A DNA stretch of 64,000 nt from Paenibacillus selenitireducens (GCF_002021565.1 NZ_MSZX01000004.1:186027-250026); one strand, 5' to 3'; numbered from the stretch's first letter, positions 47,438 to 56,425 are shown. The notes: generated by a model not told the origin, from the sequence alone. Program-made: numbers and translations.

Positions 47438-48081
47438 ACGTGATTACTTTAGAACAAATTCCTGCACAAATTGCGAAGCAACTACTGACCATTGAGGCGG
47501 TGGCATTGCGGCCAAATCAGCCATTCACTTGGACTTCAGGCATTAAATCGCCGATCTATTGCGATAACCGCTTAACGATGTCTTTTCCCGAAATCCGCGA
47601 TCTGATTGCAGAAGGATTCGCAACGATTATTCGTGCGCAGTATCCTGATGCAGAAGTGATTGCTGGAACAGCGACGGCGGGTATTCCCCATGCAGCTTGG
47701 GTAGCACAAAAGTTAAACTTGCCGATGGCATATATTCGCGACAAAGCCAAAGGTCATGGGAAAGAAAACTTGATCGAAGGGATTATCAAGCCAGGACAAA
47801 AAGTAGTCGTGATCGAAGATTTGATCTCTACAGGGGGCAGCTCGTTAAAAGCAGCTGTCGCTGTGAAAGAAGCAGGAGCAACACCTTTAGCGGTTCTTGC
47901 AATCTTCAGCTATCAATTGGACAAAGCGACAACGGCATTCGCGGAAGCGGGTATCCCGCTGCAAACATTATCGAACTATACGGCGTTGATGGAAGTAGCC
48001 GTAGAACTTGGTTATGTTCAACCAGAAGACCTTGCGACGTTGAAAGCATGGCGTGAAGACCCGACAACATTCGGCAAATAA
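47434..48081 (+). CDS. pyrE: Orotate phosphoribosyltransferase
   Basis: 215-residue transferase making OMP. Substrate motifs [16 protein letters not shown] loop [14 protein letters not shown] and [10 protein letters not shown]. Start: GAGGAG at 47423-47428 fits TTG 47434 (overlapping the pyrF stop) and less well GTG 47440. Last gene of the pyr operon, followed by a strong terminator. Confidence 0.95.
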   Translation: MNVITLEQIPAQIAKQLLTIEAVALRPNQPFTWTSGIKSPIYCDNRLTMSFPEIRDLIAEGFATIIRAQYPDAEVIAGTATAGIPHAAWVAQKLNLPMAYIRDKAKGHGKENLIEGIIKPGQKVVVIEDLISTGGSSLKAAVAVKEAGATPLAVLAIFSYQLDKATTAFAEAGIPLQTLSNYTALMEVAVELGYVQPEDLATLKAWREDPTTFGK

Positions 48082-48112
48082 GACTGTACAAATGAATAGA
48101 CATAAGGAATTG

Positions 48113-48153
48113 AAGCCAGATGACTATGTTTCATAGTTGTTTGGCTTTTTTTG
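48113..48153 (+). terminator. Terminator of the pyr operon
   Basis: 16-bp stem with three G-U pairs (AAGCCAGATGACTATG with CATAGTTGTTTGGCTT) and a 3-base loop, followed by seven T residues. Confidence 0.92.
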
Positions 48154-48316
48154 CAGAGTAAAAATATGGACAAACTATTAAATTATTGTATTTATTTGCT
48201 AAAATTCGTTAAAGGCTTGTAACTTTTTGAAATCTCATATCGTTTATAATTCTAGAAGTCATACTGAAATATTCCAGCCTTGGAAAAACATATTCGGAGG
48301 GAGAGCGAAGAATAAC

Positions 48317-49159
48317 ATGGCTTGGTTCCGAAAGCGTTCTGATCTACCACAGGATCCATCAACAGACGAAGAACCGGATTACATAGAACAAGTAGCAGAA
48401 CAAGAACTAGTAGCAGAACCAGAACCAGAACCAGAACCCGAACAAGAAGAACGGCTTGAAGAAGAAGTGCCTGCTAGAGAGCTAGATGCAGGTCCGATTC
48501 TAGTCGTTAACCAAGTAGAACGGTTTTTTCCAGTAGGGAACGAGCAATTGCATGTGCTTAAAGGTATCCAAATGGAAGTACAACCGGGTCAGCTCGTCAT
48601 GTTGCGAGGAAGGTCAGGTTCAGGGAAAACAACGTTGTTGAACATTCTTGGCGGTCTAGATCAGCCGTCATCCGGCGAAGTATATTTTCGCGGGAATCCA
48701 TTCCATACGTGGGATGATGATAAGCGGACGCTCGCGCGTCGCATGGATATTGGTTTTATTTTTCAGGCTTTTGCGTTAATGCCGTTATTGTCTGCTTGGG
48801 AGAACGTAGAGTTGTCCTTGCGGATGGCAAATGTACCGAAAGCGCAGTGGAAAAGCCGAGTTGAACATTGTTTAGAGTTGGTGGGGTTAGCGAAACGGAT
48901 GCATCACCGTCCATTTGAGCTGTCCGGAGGGGAGCAGCAGCGGGTTGCGATTGCCAAAGCGATTGCACATCGGCCGCGGTTGCTGCTAGCGGATGAGCCG
49001 ACGGCGGAGCTAGACTCCCAAATGGGAGCGCAAGTCATGGCCGTATTTAAAAATATTATTCGAACAGAGCAAGTGTCGATCTGTATGACGACACACGATC
49101 CTACAATTTTGGAGGTTGCGGACCATGTCTATGAAATGGTTGACGGAAAATTCGTCTAA
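48317..49159 (+). CDS. ABC transporter ATPase (LolD/MacB type) with acidic N-terminal extension
   Basis: 280-residue ATPase, first gene of a five-gene operon. Residues 1-58 are an acidic extension with an EPEPEPEPE run, absent from normal LolD-type ATPases. The nucleotide-binding domain has Walker A GRSGSGKTT (98-106), Q-loop Gln150, signature LSGGEQQRV (202-210), Walker B LLLADE and His260. This subfamily powers MacB/FtsX-type permeases that move substrates outward or work mechanically. ATG 48317 follows GGAGGGAGAG by 10 bases; the frame extends back to TTG 48227 without support. It overlaps the next gene by 35 bases. Confidence 0.88.
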   Translation: MAWFRKRSDLPQDPSTDEEPDYIEQVAEQELVAEPEPEPEPEQEERLEEEVPARELDAGPILVVNQVERFFPVGNEQLHVLKGIQMEVQPGQLVMLRGRSGSGKTTLLNILGGLDQPSSGEVYFRGNPFHTWDDDKRTLARRMDIGFIFQAFALMPLLSAWENVELSLRMANVPKAQWKSRVEHCLELVGLAKRMHHRPFELSGGEQQRVAIAKAIAHRPRLLLADEPTAELDSQMGAQVMAVFKNIIRTEQVSICMTTHDPTILEVADHVYEMVDGKFV

Positions 49160-50213
49160 ATCCGGAAGGAGGCTGCGTCAAGTTTTAGCGGTGTCATTAT
49201 GCGGAGCTTTAATTTTTACATCGGGGTGTTCTTTACTTCCTAAAGAAGATACGGAGGAAGTGCTTCCAACAATCACACCGCCTAAAGTTTCTCAAAAGCC
49301 GGAGTATGAAGTAACACGGGGGCCGATCGAGTCGAAGATTGTCGCTAGCGGTAAATTAATGTCACAGCAAGAAGAGACATTATTCTTCACTGCAGATGGA
49401 AAACGGATTAAGAACGTTCTTGTGAAGAATGGCGATAAAGTAACGAAAGGGCAAGTTCTTGCGGTTCTCGATATGGAAGATATGCAGAAGGATTTGCGGA
49501 AGAAGAAACTGGCCTTTCGTAAAGACGAAATTTCGATGAAAGAAACGCTGCGTCAGAAGGATCAGATGGATCCCGTCGAGTTCGAAGAAGCTTCCATTGT
49601 CTTTGAAGAGAGTCGACAAGGGATAACGGATTTAGAGAATGATATCGCAAAAGGTACGATGGTTGCTCCGTTCAACGGGACGATTGTGATGTTAAATGCG
49701 GAGAAGGGCTCGGTTGCCAAAGCTTACGAGCCGCTGATGATCGTTGCGGATACAGCTCGCTTGGCGATTACAGCATCCGTAACGAAGGATGATCTGAAGA
49801 AGATAGCCGTCGGTATGGAAGTGAATGTGGACATCAATACCGTTGGTAAAACGTTAAAAGGGAAAGTGAAGCAGCTTCCTTATAGTACGGATGAGAATGG
49901 CAATGGGAATGGCGGTAATGGCGGTGCTCAGAAACCAGAGAAGCTGGAAGATTACATGCTGGTTCAACTGGATAACATGCCGAAAGGCCTGAATCGGGGT
50001 ACGCCGCTAAGCGTCGAAGTAATTACGCTTCGCCGAGATAACGTGGTGCTTATTCCTCAGTCGGCATTGCGTTCCATTGGTTCGCGCAGTTATGTGCAGG
50101 TTGTTGATGAGAAAGGCAAGCGGGAAGTGGACGTTGAGGTGGGCCAGCAAACACCTACCGAAATTGAAATTGTGAAAGGCCTAGAACCAGGACAGAAAGT
50201 AGTGGGTCGCTAA
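49125..50213 (+). CDS. Membrane-fusion (MacA/HlyD-type) lipoprotein
   Basis: 362-residue adaptor. The signal peptide ends in the lipobox FTSGC (Cys35). Then a beta-barrel/lipoyl part (GDKVTKGQVLAVLD), a short coiled-coil hairpin (about 125-175) and the returning lipoyl half (APFNGTIVMLNAEKGS). An Asn/Gly linker near 260 (NGNGNGGNGG) interrupts the C-terminal barrel. In Gram-positives such proteins join a permease and its substrate outside the membrane. ATG 49125 is 9 bases after TTGGAGG and lies inside the ATPase gene end. Confidence 0.88.
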   Translation: MSMKWLTENSSKSGRRLRQVLAVSLCGALIFTSGCSLLPKEDTEEVLPTITPPKVSQKPEYEVTRGPIESKIVASGKLMSQQEETLFFTADGKRIKNVLVKNGDKVTKGQVLAVLDMEDMQKDLRKKKLAFRKDEISMKETLRQKDQMDPVEFEEASIVFEESRQGITDLENDIAKGTMVAPFNGTIVMLNAEKGSVAKAYEPLMIVADTARLAITASVTKDDLKKIAVGMEVNVDINTVGKTLKGKVKQLPYSTDENGNGNGGNGGAQKPEKLEDYMLVQLDNMPKGLNRGTPLSVEVITLRRDNVVLIPQSALRSIGSRSYVQVVDEKGKREVDVEVGQQTPTEIEIVKGLEPGQKVVGR

Positions 50214-53071
50214 TGGGTATTCCTTTGTTACGATTCTTGTTCCGCAAGATGTGGAACACCCGTTGGATGACATTAAGTACGCTGTTGGGATTAATCGTTG
50301 CGGTTTCTTTTACCGTGAGTATTCCAATGTATTCAGACGGTTCACTCAAGCGGGTTGTGGCGAAGTCGCTGCAAGAGAAGAGCGACGGCATGCCGGCAGG
50401 CTCTTTATTACTTCGATACCAGGCTCCGGGCGGAACGAAGACGGATGTAGCTTCACTGCAATCTGTGGATCAATTTATTCGTGAGCAAGTTCCACAAGAG
50501 ATTGGATTTCCGCATGATGTCTATGTCAGCAACAAAGGGATACGCGCTGCGGAAATTACACCTACAGCTTCCACAAATGTGGATACCAGTCGGGTGCGGA
50601 CCATGTCTCTCGGCGCATTATCGGGTTTAGCCGATAAAACGGAGATCGGGCTTGGGAAGATGTATTCGGATTCCCATGACGGGGGTGTCATCGAAGCGGT
50701 CCTGCTCGATGAAGCTTTGTACCGCAATGATCTTCATATTGGAGACGTGTTCGAATATCCGGTGTACAGTGGTCTAGACCTCGTCCTGAAAGTAAAGATC
50801 GTCGGAACGGTCAAAGCCAAAAATGATACCGATCCCTATTGGTATCAAGGTCAAGATAGCATGATGAACACGTTCTATATTAGTGAAAAAGTGTTCAATG
50901 ATTATATTCTCAAAGAATCCAAAGTGCCTTTAAATCAAGCAAGCTGGTATTATGCGTTTGATCTACGAGAGATTAAGACGAGTCAATTGACACCGCTTGG
51001 CCGGACACTGGATCGGTTGAAAATCGAGCTGTACCAGCATCTCAAAGATACAAAGATAGAAATGTCATTTGCAGACGTACTCGATGAATTCAAAGTACAG
51101 AGCGTGCAATTGCAGACGCTTCTATTTACATTAGCGGCACCGATGATCGCGATGGTATTCTATTTCATTGCCATGAATGCGAGACAGGCGCTAGACAAGC
51201 AGCGAAGCGATATTGCCGTCCTTCGAAGCCGCGGCGCTGGCACGAGGCAGATCACAATGATGTATTTGATCGAAGGGATCTTCCTAGGTGCGATCGCGTT
51301 ATTGATCGGTCCTGTGGTCGGATGGTTCATGGCCAAAAGTATCGGATCCGCGAATGGATTCCTCACCTTTGTAGATCGTCAATCGATTCCGGTGAGCTTT
51401 AACTCACAAGCCATTCTATATGGTTCCATCGCAGTTGTTATTGCGATTATTGCTAGTATTATTCCTGCAGTGGTATTTGCTCGTGCATCTATCGTAAGTT
51501 ACAAGCAAAAGCTCGCACGATCGGATCAGAAGCCGTTCTGGCAAAAGTGGTATTTGGATATTGTATTGCTTGGGCTATCCGGTTATGGATATTACATGTT
51601 CAATGAAAGACAATTGTTAACGTTCCAGACGGGGATGACGACGGACCAGCTTCAAGTCAATCCGTTCTTATTTTTCGTCCCAGCGCTATCGATCTTTGCG
51701 CTTGGTTTATTCTTTTTGAGATTGTTCCCATGGATTCTGCGTTTTGTTAGTTGGATCGCGAAGAAAATGCTGCCGGTCCCACTGTATCTCACGCTTACGC
51801 AGTTGTCCCGTTCGGCGACCTCCTATTATCCGTTAATGATTCTATTGATCTTAACCCTCGGATTAGGTGTGTATAATGCCTCTGCTGCGCGTACGATAGA
51901 TACGAACTCGACAGAGCGCACGCTGTACAAATACGGCGCGGATGTCATCATGAAGGCCGTGTGGGAAGGTAATGCCGACGTGAGCGAGAATCAGAATAAC
52001 GGCGGAGGCAATAATGGCGGTCCACCTGGAGGCGGGGGAGCTGGCGGTCAAGGTCAGAAACCAACCAAAATGATTTATAATAACGAGCCTCCGTTTGAGA
52101 TCTTTAAGCATCTGAAGGGTGTCGAAGCTGCAACGCGGGTCTTGGAGACAAAAGGCAGTGTGAGCGTGTCTGGCACGTCGATTGGTCAAGGGAATGTGGT
52201 AGGTATCGACAACCTTGATTTTTCCAAGGTAGCTTGGTTCCGTAATGATCTATTTCCGGTGCATCCGTTCAATTATTTGAATCTACTAGGTACTTACGAG
52301 AATGCCGTGATCATTCCTACCAATGTTGCAACGAAATATCAGATTAAACCTGGCGATTTGATCTCGATATCCCTTGAGAATCAACCGGTGGAATTTGTGG
52401 TTGTGGGTATATTGCCATATTGGCCAACGCAATATCCGAAGCAATCGCCGTTCTTTGTCGCAAATCTGGATTATATCTACGATCAAGTACCATTGATACC
52501 CTATAAAGTTTGGTTAAAAATGGAGCCAAAAGCGTTGGTCGCTCCGCTTATTGATGAGCTTGCCAAAAATAACGTTGAGTTAGCCAGCGTAGATGATGTG
52601 CGTACGGAACTCGTAAAACAGAATAAGCATCCGCAACGCGGCGGCGTATTCGGGATTCTCAGCTTAGGATTCCTCGTATCGATTATCATTTCATTAATCG
52701 GTTACTTGCTGTTCTGGTTCTTTAACCTATCCGGACGCGTTGTGCAATTCGGGGTATTGCGTGCGATGGGGTTATCTCGAAAACAGCTGACGGGGATGCT
52801 GCTGCTTGAACAAATATTCACAGCTGGATTGTCCATCGTGCTCGGGGTGTTGATTGGTAAGTTGTCCAGTATTCTCTTCTTGCCATTCCTACAGACGACG
52901 GAAAATGTCAATATGCAAGTTCCGCCGTTCCGCATTGTATTCGATGCGAAGGATACGACCCAGCTGTATATCGTGGTTGGGGTGATGATGTTGACGGGAG
53001 CTGCGCTCTTGTTCATGCACATCCGTCGTCTACGCGTACATCAAGCGGTCAAAATGGGAGAGGAGCGTTAA
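50213..53071 (+). CDS. Double-length FtsX-type ABC permease
   Basis: 952-residue membrane protein. The first module has a membrane helix at about 18-40, a large extracellular domain (about 45-290) and three helices (about 300-430, containing RSRGAGTRQITMMYLIEG). Further helices lie near 440-540. A second extracellular domain (about 560-800) starts with a Gly/Asn/Pro-rich linker, and the last FtsX helices (about 815-940) include RAMGLSRKQLTGMLLLEQ. Two FtsX modules in one chain could act as a pseudo-dimer with the two ATPases of the operon. It overlaps the previous stop by 1 base. Substrate unknown. Confidence 0.87.
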   Translation: MGIPLLRFLFRKMWNTRWMTLSTLLGLIVAVSFTVSIPMYSDGSLKRVVAKSLQEKSDGMPAGSLLLRYQAPGGTKTDVASLQSVDQFIREQVPQEIGFPHDVYVSNKGIRAAEITPTASTNVDTSRVRTMSLGALSGLADKTEIGLGKMYSDSHDGGVIEAVLLDEALYRNDLHIGDVFEYPVYSGLDLVLKVKIVGTVKAKNDTDPYWYQGQDSMMNTFYISEKVFNDYILKESKVPLNQASWYYAFDLREIKTSQLTPLGRTLDRLKIELYQHLKDTKIEMSFADVLDEFKVQSVQLQTLLFTLAAPMIAMVFYFIAMNARQALDKQRSDIAVLRSRGAGTRQITMMYLIEGIFLGAIALLIGPVVGWFMAKSIGSANGFLTFVDRQSIPVSFNSQAILYGSIAVVIAIIASIIPAVVFARASIVSYKQKLARSDQKPFWQKWYLDIVLLGLSGYGYYMFNERQLLTFQTGMTTDQLQVNPFLFFVPALSIFALGLFFLRLFPWILRFVSWIAKKMLPVPLYLTLTQLSRSATSYYPLMILLILTLGLGVYNASAARTIDTNSTERTLYKYGADVIMKAVWEGNADVSENQNNGGGNNGGPPGGGGAGGQGQKPTKMIYNNEPPFEIFKHLKGVEAATRVLETKGSVSVSGTSIGQGNVVGIDNLDFSKVAWFRNDLFPVHPFNYLNLLGTYENAVIIPTNVATKYQIKPGDLISISLENQPVEFVVVGILPYWPTQYPKQSPFFVANLDYIYDQVPLIPYKVWLKMEPKALVAPLIDELAKNNVELASVDDVRTELVKQNKHPQRGGVFGILSLGFLVSIIISLIGYLLFWFFNLSGRVVQFGVLRAMGLSRKQLTGMLLLEQIFTAGLSIVLGVLIGKLSSILFLPFLQTTENVNMQVPPFRIVFDAKDTTQLYIVVGVMMLTGAALLFMHIRRLRVHQAVKMGEER

Positions 53072-53074
53072 TCG

Positions 53075-53968
53075 ATGATTGAATGCGAAGGACTCGTCAA
53101 AATTTTCAAAACGGATGATCTTGAGGTTGTCGCGCTCCAAGGCTTGAATATCTCCGTCAAAGAAGGCGAGATGATGGCTATCATCGGGAATTCCGGGAGC
53201 GGGAAATCGACGATGCTGAACATTCTCGGCGGACTTGATCGTCCTTCGGCTGGTCAAGTTCGCGTAGGCGAATGGGATCTGCTGAAGATTACCGATGATC
53301 AATTGGTAGAATACAAACGGAAAACGGTCGGGTTCATCTGGCAGAACAATGCCCGTAACTTATTACCGTATTTAACGGCCATTGAAAACGTTGAAATGCC
53401 GATGATGCTGAACGGAAAAACGGATCATGCCTATGCGAAGCAGCTGCTTGAATGGGTTGGTCTGAAGGACCGGATGTACAATAAACTTCATCAACTCTCA
53501 GGCGGTGAGCAGCAACGGGTTGCGATTGCAATTTCACTCTCCAATCGACCGCGTCTCTTGTTAGCCGATGAACCGACGGGTTCGGTAGATACGCAGACCT
53601 CGGATAACATCATGCAGATTTTCCGTCGATTGAATCAAGAATTAGGCGTGACGATCGTGATCGTTACGCATGATTTGTCGCTCGCGGAGAAAGTGGATCG
53701 TGTGGTAGCCATCCGGGACGGATTAACGAGTACGGAGTTTATTAAACGAAATCCGAATTTAAATCATGAGGGAGGAGAGTTCCTGATGGGAGCGGGAGGG
53801 CTTCAAGAAGTCCACGAAGCCTACGTGGTGATTGACCGCGTTGGAAGGCTTCAAGTCCCGAAGGAATATCTCCAGGCTCTGCAAATTAAAGATAAAGCAT
53901 CCATGGAATTAGATGGAGACAAAATTATTATTCGTGCACCGAAAACATGGGAGGGTAACTTAGGATGA
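53075..53968 (+). CDS. ABC transporter ATPase fused to a C-terminal AbrB-like domain
   Basis: 297-residue protein. The ATPase domain is complete: Walker A GNSGSGKST (38-46), Q90, signature LSGGEQQ (141-147), Walker B LLLADE (161-166), His199. After a 30-residue linker, residues 249-289 read like an AbrB/SpoVT swapped-hairpin domain (VIDRVGRLQVPKEYLQAL, then LDGDKIIIRAP), with the spacing DxxGRxxxPxxxxxxL of that fold. Such domains normally dimerise and bind DNA; here it may dimerise the ATPase or link the transporter to regulation. The ATG follows AGAGGAGCG; 4-base overlap with the next gene. Confidence 0.88.
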   Translation: MIECEGLVKIFKTDDLEVVALQGLNISVKEGEMMAIIGNSGSGKSTMLNILGGLDRPSAGQVRVGEWDLLKITDDQLVEYKRKTVGFIWQNNARNLLPYLTAIENVEMPMMLNGKTDHAYAKQLLEWVGLKDRMYNKLHQLSGGEQQRVAIAISLSNRPRLLLADEPTGSVDTQTSDNIMQIFRRLNQELGVTIVIVTHDLSLAEKVDRVVAIRDGLTSTEFIKRNPNLNHEGGEFLMGAGGLQEVHEAYVVIDRVGRLQVPKEYLQALQIKDKASMELDGDKIIIRAPKTWEGNLG

Positions 53969-55464
53969 AAGGAAAATCCAAGTTCGTACGTAAGTTATTA
54001 ATGGTAAGTGTAAGTTTATCGTTATTCGTTCCGGTACTTGCTGCGTGCAGTAAGAGCGGAGGTGAGGAAGCCGGTCAAGAACGAGTTCTCCGGATCGGTA
54101 CAATTTATGGGTACGGTCAAGACGATTCTTATTTGCGTCAACAATATACGGACATCTATGAATATGCGCATCCGAATATCAAAATCGAGTTCGTATCTGC
54201 GATTGACGGCAGTTCCAGACGTTATGATGAGCCTAAGCCGGATGAGAACCAACCGGATCCTTTTGAAGAGACGAAAAAACTGTTAACGGGTACAAATCCT
54301 CCGGATGTTATGATTATGGATACTGGCGTGTACAAGAAGCTCGTTCGCGACAACATGCTGAAGCAATTGGATCCATTAATTCAGCAAGATAAATTTGATA
54401 CTTCAGATATCGTGCCAACGGTGATAGATGGGATTAAGCAGCTTGGCGATAACAACCTGTTCGGTTTAACACCGACGTTCGGTTCATCGGCCTTATTCTA
54501 TAATAAAAAATTCTTTACGCAGAATAACATCGAGCCGCCAAAAGACGGAATGACGTGGGATGATCTTTTCGCCCTTGCACGTCGATTGAAAAGCGATGAC
54601 GGCAAAAAATTCGGCTTGCAGTTAAACCGATATTCGAATGACCCATTCTACGATATGACAGGAACGTATTTACCTGCTCTTCAATTGCGTACGTTGGACG
54701 ATAAAGGCGAGAAGATGACCGTGAATACGCCTGCATGGGAGAAGGCTTGGAGTACGTTCGCGAAGCTTGTGAACGACAAGGTCATTCCAAGTGCCAAAGA
54801 TGGATTTAATGGCAACATGATGGATGGGGGCAAGTATGATCCGTTGCAAGGCGATAAGTTCTTGAGCGGCAATGTAGCTATGACGATTTCGGATTACAAT
54901 TATATTAACGATCTTATTGATGCCAACAAGAATGCATCTAAGATTAAGAATTTCGAAAAAGTGGATTGGGATGTTGTTACGCTTCCGACTTTCCCAGAAG
55001 AGCCTGGAATCGGCGGCAACATCTACTTGAATAACATTATGGGTATCAATGCGAAAGCACAAAACGATAAAGATGCATGGGACTTCATAAAGTTCTTGAA
55101 TAGTGAAGAATGGGCGAAATTAAAATCCCGCAGCAGTTATGAAATCGTATCGCGTAAGAAGTACATTCAACCCAAAGATGGTTTGAACTTCAATATCGCA
55201 GCATTCTATACATTGAAGCCCGTACCGCCAAACAATGCTGATATGGATTCCATGTATAGAATGAACAATTTCTGGCAAGTGCAAGATAAAGGCAGAGAGA
55301 TCTTCCAGACTGTATTAGAAGGTAAGAAGACATCTGCTGAGGGTCTGAAGGAATGGGAACAAAAGGGTAACGAGCTATTGCTGCAAATGAAAAAAAATCA
55401 GAAAAAGCCGGTGACTGATGGTACCGTCAATGGTACGACGACCGAAGCTGTACCAGCTGGCTAA
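53965..55464 (+). CDS. Extracellular solute-binding lipoprotein (family 1)
   Basis: 499-residue lipoprotein. Signal peptide with VLAAC, Cys28 lipidated. The rest resembles family 1 (sugar-type) binding proteins: PPDVMIMDTGVYKKL, LTPTFGSSALFYNKKFF, WDDLFALARRLKS and KNDKDAWDFIKFLNSEEW-like segments (AQNDKDAWDFIKFL here). These normally serve importers with two MalF/G-type permeases, but none is present. It ends an operon otherwise built as a MacAB/FtsX-type system, coupled by a 4-base overlap. The ligand cannot be inferred. A strong terminator follows. Confidence 0.87.
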   Translation: MKGKSKFVRKLLMVSVSLSLFVPVLAACSKSGGEEAGQERVLRIGTIYGYGQDDSYLRQQYTDIYEYAHPNIKIEFVSAIDGSSRRYDEPKPDENQPDPFEETKKLLTGTNPPDVMIMDTGVYKKLVRDNMLKQLDPLIQQDKFDTSDIVPTVIDGIKQLGDNNLFGLTPTFGSSALFYNKKFFTQNNIEPPKDGMTWDDLFALARRLKSDDGKKFGLQLNRYSNDPFYDMTGTYLPALQLRTLDDKGEKMTVNTPAWEKAWSTFAKLVNDKVIPSAKDGFNGNMMDGGKYDPLQGDKFLSGNVAMTISDYNYINDLIDANKNASKIKNFEKVDWDVVTLPTFPEEPGIGGNIYLNNIMGINAKAQNDKDAWDFIKFLNSEEWAKLKSRSSYEIVSRKKYIQPKDGLNFNIAAFYTLKPVPPNNADMDSMYRMNNFWQVQDKGREIFQTVLEGKKTSAEGLKEWEQKGNELLLQMKKNQKKPVTDGTVNGTTTEAVPAG

Positions 55465-55473
55465 TAATACAGA

Positions 55474-55511
55474 GCCTTGAACTTCTATTTTGGAGTTTAA
55501 GGCTTTTTTTT
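55474..55511 (+). terminator. Terminator of the five-gene ABC operon
   Basis: GCCTTGAACTTC pairs with GGAGTTTAAGGC through 12 positions with minor mismatch, TATTTT loop, then eight T residues. Confidence 0.92.
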
Positions 55512-55572
55512 GATGAATTGGGTATTCTAAGCATATAAGGAAAGGAACTCGTTAGAGAAGGAGTGGAAGGGC

Positions 55573-55743
55573 ATGGAGATGAAATGGGTCTATTGGGGGA
55601 AGTTGTATAATACGAAGTTTCAAGCCAGTTGTATATTGAAGCGAATTGAGCATGATGCGTGGGTCTACGGATACCAAGATCCATCGGAAATCGAAATTTT
55701 CCGTTCGAGAACGGGCCGATATGGAATTCGATTTACGAATTAA
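55573..55743 (+). CDS. Small hypothetical protein (56 residues)
   Basis: Open frame from ATG 55573 to TAA 55741-55743, with AAGGAG 9 bases upstream. The product begins MEMKWVYWGKLYNTK and ends RYGIRFTN; it is rich in aromatic and charged residues (four Trp or more, seven Tyr) with no membrane segment, so it looks like a small folded protein. It lies alone between the ABC operon terminator and the tRNA promoter. I do not recognise its family. Confidence 0.6.
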   Translation: MEMKWVYWGKLYNTKFQASCILKRIEHDAWVYGYQDPSEIEIFRSRTGRYGIRFTN

Positions 55744-55775
55744 GCCAAATTCCAGAGAAAAATGTTTATATTTCC

Positions 55776-55805
55776 TTGACTTTGGGTATGGGTATAGTGT
55801 ATATT
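55776..55805 (+). promoter_or_regulatory. Promoter of the fMet/Ile tRNA pair
   Basis: TTGACT (55776-55781), 18 bases, TATATT (55800-55805), 27 bases before the first tRNA. Confidence 0.8.
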
Positions 55806-55832
55806 TATTTTTGTTGCTGTTATATTTGATGT

Positions 55833-55909
<77 letters not shown>

Positions 55910-55945
55910 AAACCTTATCACTCATGCATATGAAATGTTGATTAG

Positions 55946-56022
55946 GGGCCCTTAGCTCAGTTGGTTAGAGCGGTCGGCTCATAACCGATTGGTCGGGGGT
56001 TCGAGTCCCTCAGGGCCCACCA
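55946..56022 (+). tRNA. tRNA-Ile2 (CAT anticodon, expected lysidine-modified)
   Basis: 77-base cloverleaf with CCA; acceptor stem GGGCCCT/AGGGCCC and anticodon loop CTCATAA. Overall it resembles Bacillus tRNA-Ile with CAU (TTAGCTCAGTTGGTTAGAGC, CGGCTCATAACCG) rather than elongator Met, so it should read AUA after TilS modification. Elongator Met cannot be fully excluded by eye. Confidence 0.88.
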
Positions 56023-56031
56023 CGTAAAAAT

Positions 56032-56055
56032 CCTTGTCTATCAAGGTTTTTTTTA
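56032..56055 (+). terminator. Terminator after the tRNA pair
   Basis: Short stem CCTTG/CAAGG with a TCTAT loop followed by eight T residues. Confidence 0.75.
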
Positions 56056-56125
56056 TTTTCATAGAGTAAAGTAGATTAGATGGTATAACAAAAGGCGGGC
56101 ACATGTGCCACACCCTTTGATCTTC

Positions 56126-56287
56126 TCAGCGATGTTCTAACAAGTCGATGACACCGAGAACGACATGCGCTAAGCCGAAGCCTAGAACGCCTGCAGCAGC
56201 TACCTTGTATCGCCGATTTTTCAAAAGTGTTGCGCCAGTAGCAGAAACGGCTGAACCCAGAATCGTTGGAATCAATCCCTCACGCAT
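56126..56287 (-). CDS. Small hydrophobic hypothetical protein (53 residues)
   Basis: Starts at ATG 56287 on the minus strand behind AAAGGAGTG. The product has two hydrophobic Gly/Ala-rich stretches (LIPTILGSAVSATGATLL and AAAGVLGFGLAHVVLGVIDL) separated by KNRRYK, a helical-hairpin membrane protein layout. A longer frame to 56386 has no binding site. It lies between two tRNA units. Family not recognised. Confidence 0.65.
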   Translation of the reverse strand: MREGLIPTILGSAVSATGATLLKNRRYKVAAAGVLGFGLAHVVLGVIDLLEHR

Positions 56288-56376
56288 GCAAGCCACTCCT
56301 TTGAGTTGGTTTAGAATAGAGAAGACGTGTATATTGTTGCCGGAACAAACGCGAATATTCATTTTCAAAAAAAATG

Positions 56377-56405
56377 TTGACAACATAGAGAAAAATTAGT
56401 AATAT
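56377..56405 (+). promoter_or_regulatory. Promoter of tRNA-Val
   Basis: Perfect -35 TTGACA (56377-56382), 17 bases, TAATAT (56400-56405), 20 bases before the tRNA. Confidence 0.85.
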
Positions 56406-56425
56406 ATTAATTGTCTTCACTACAT

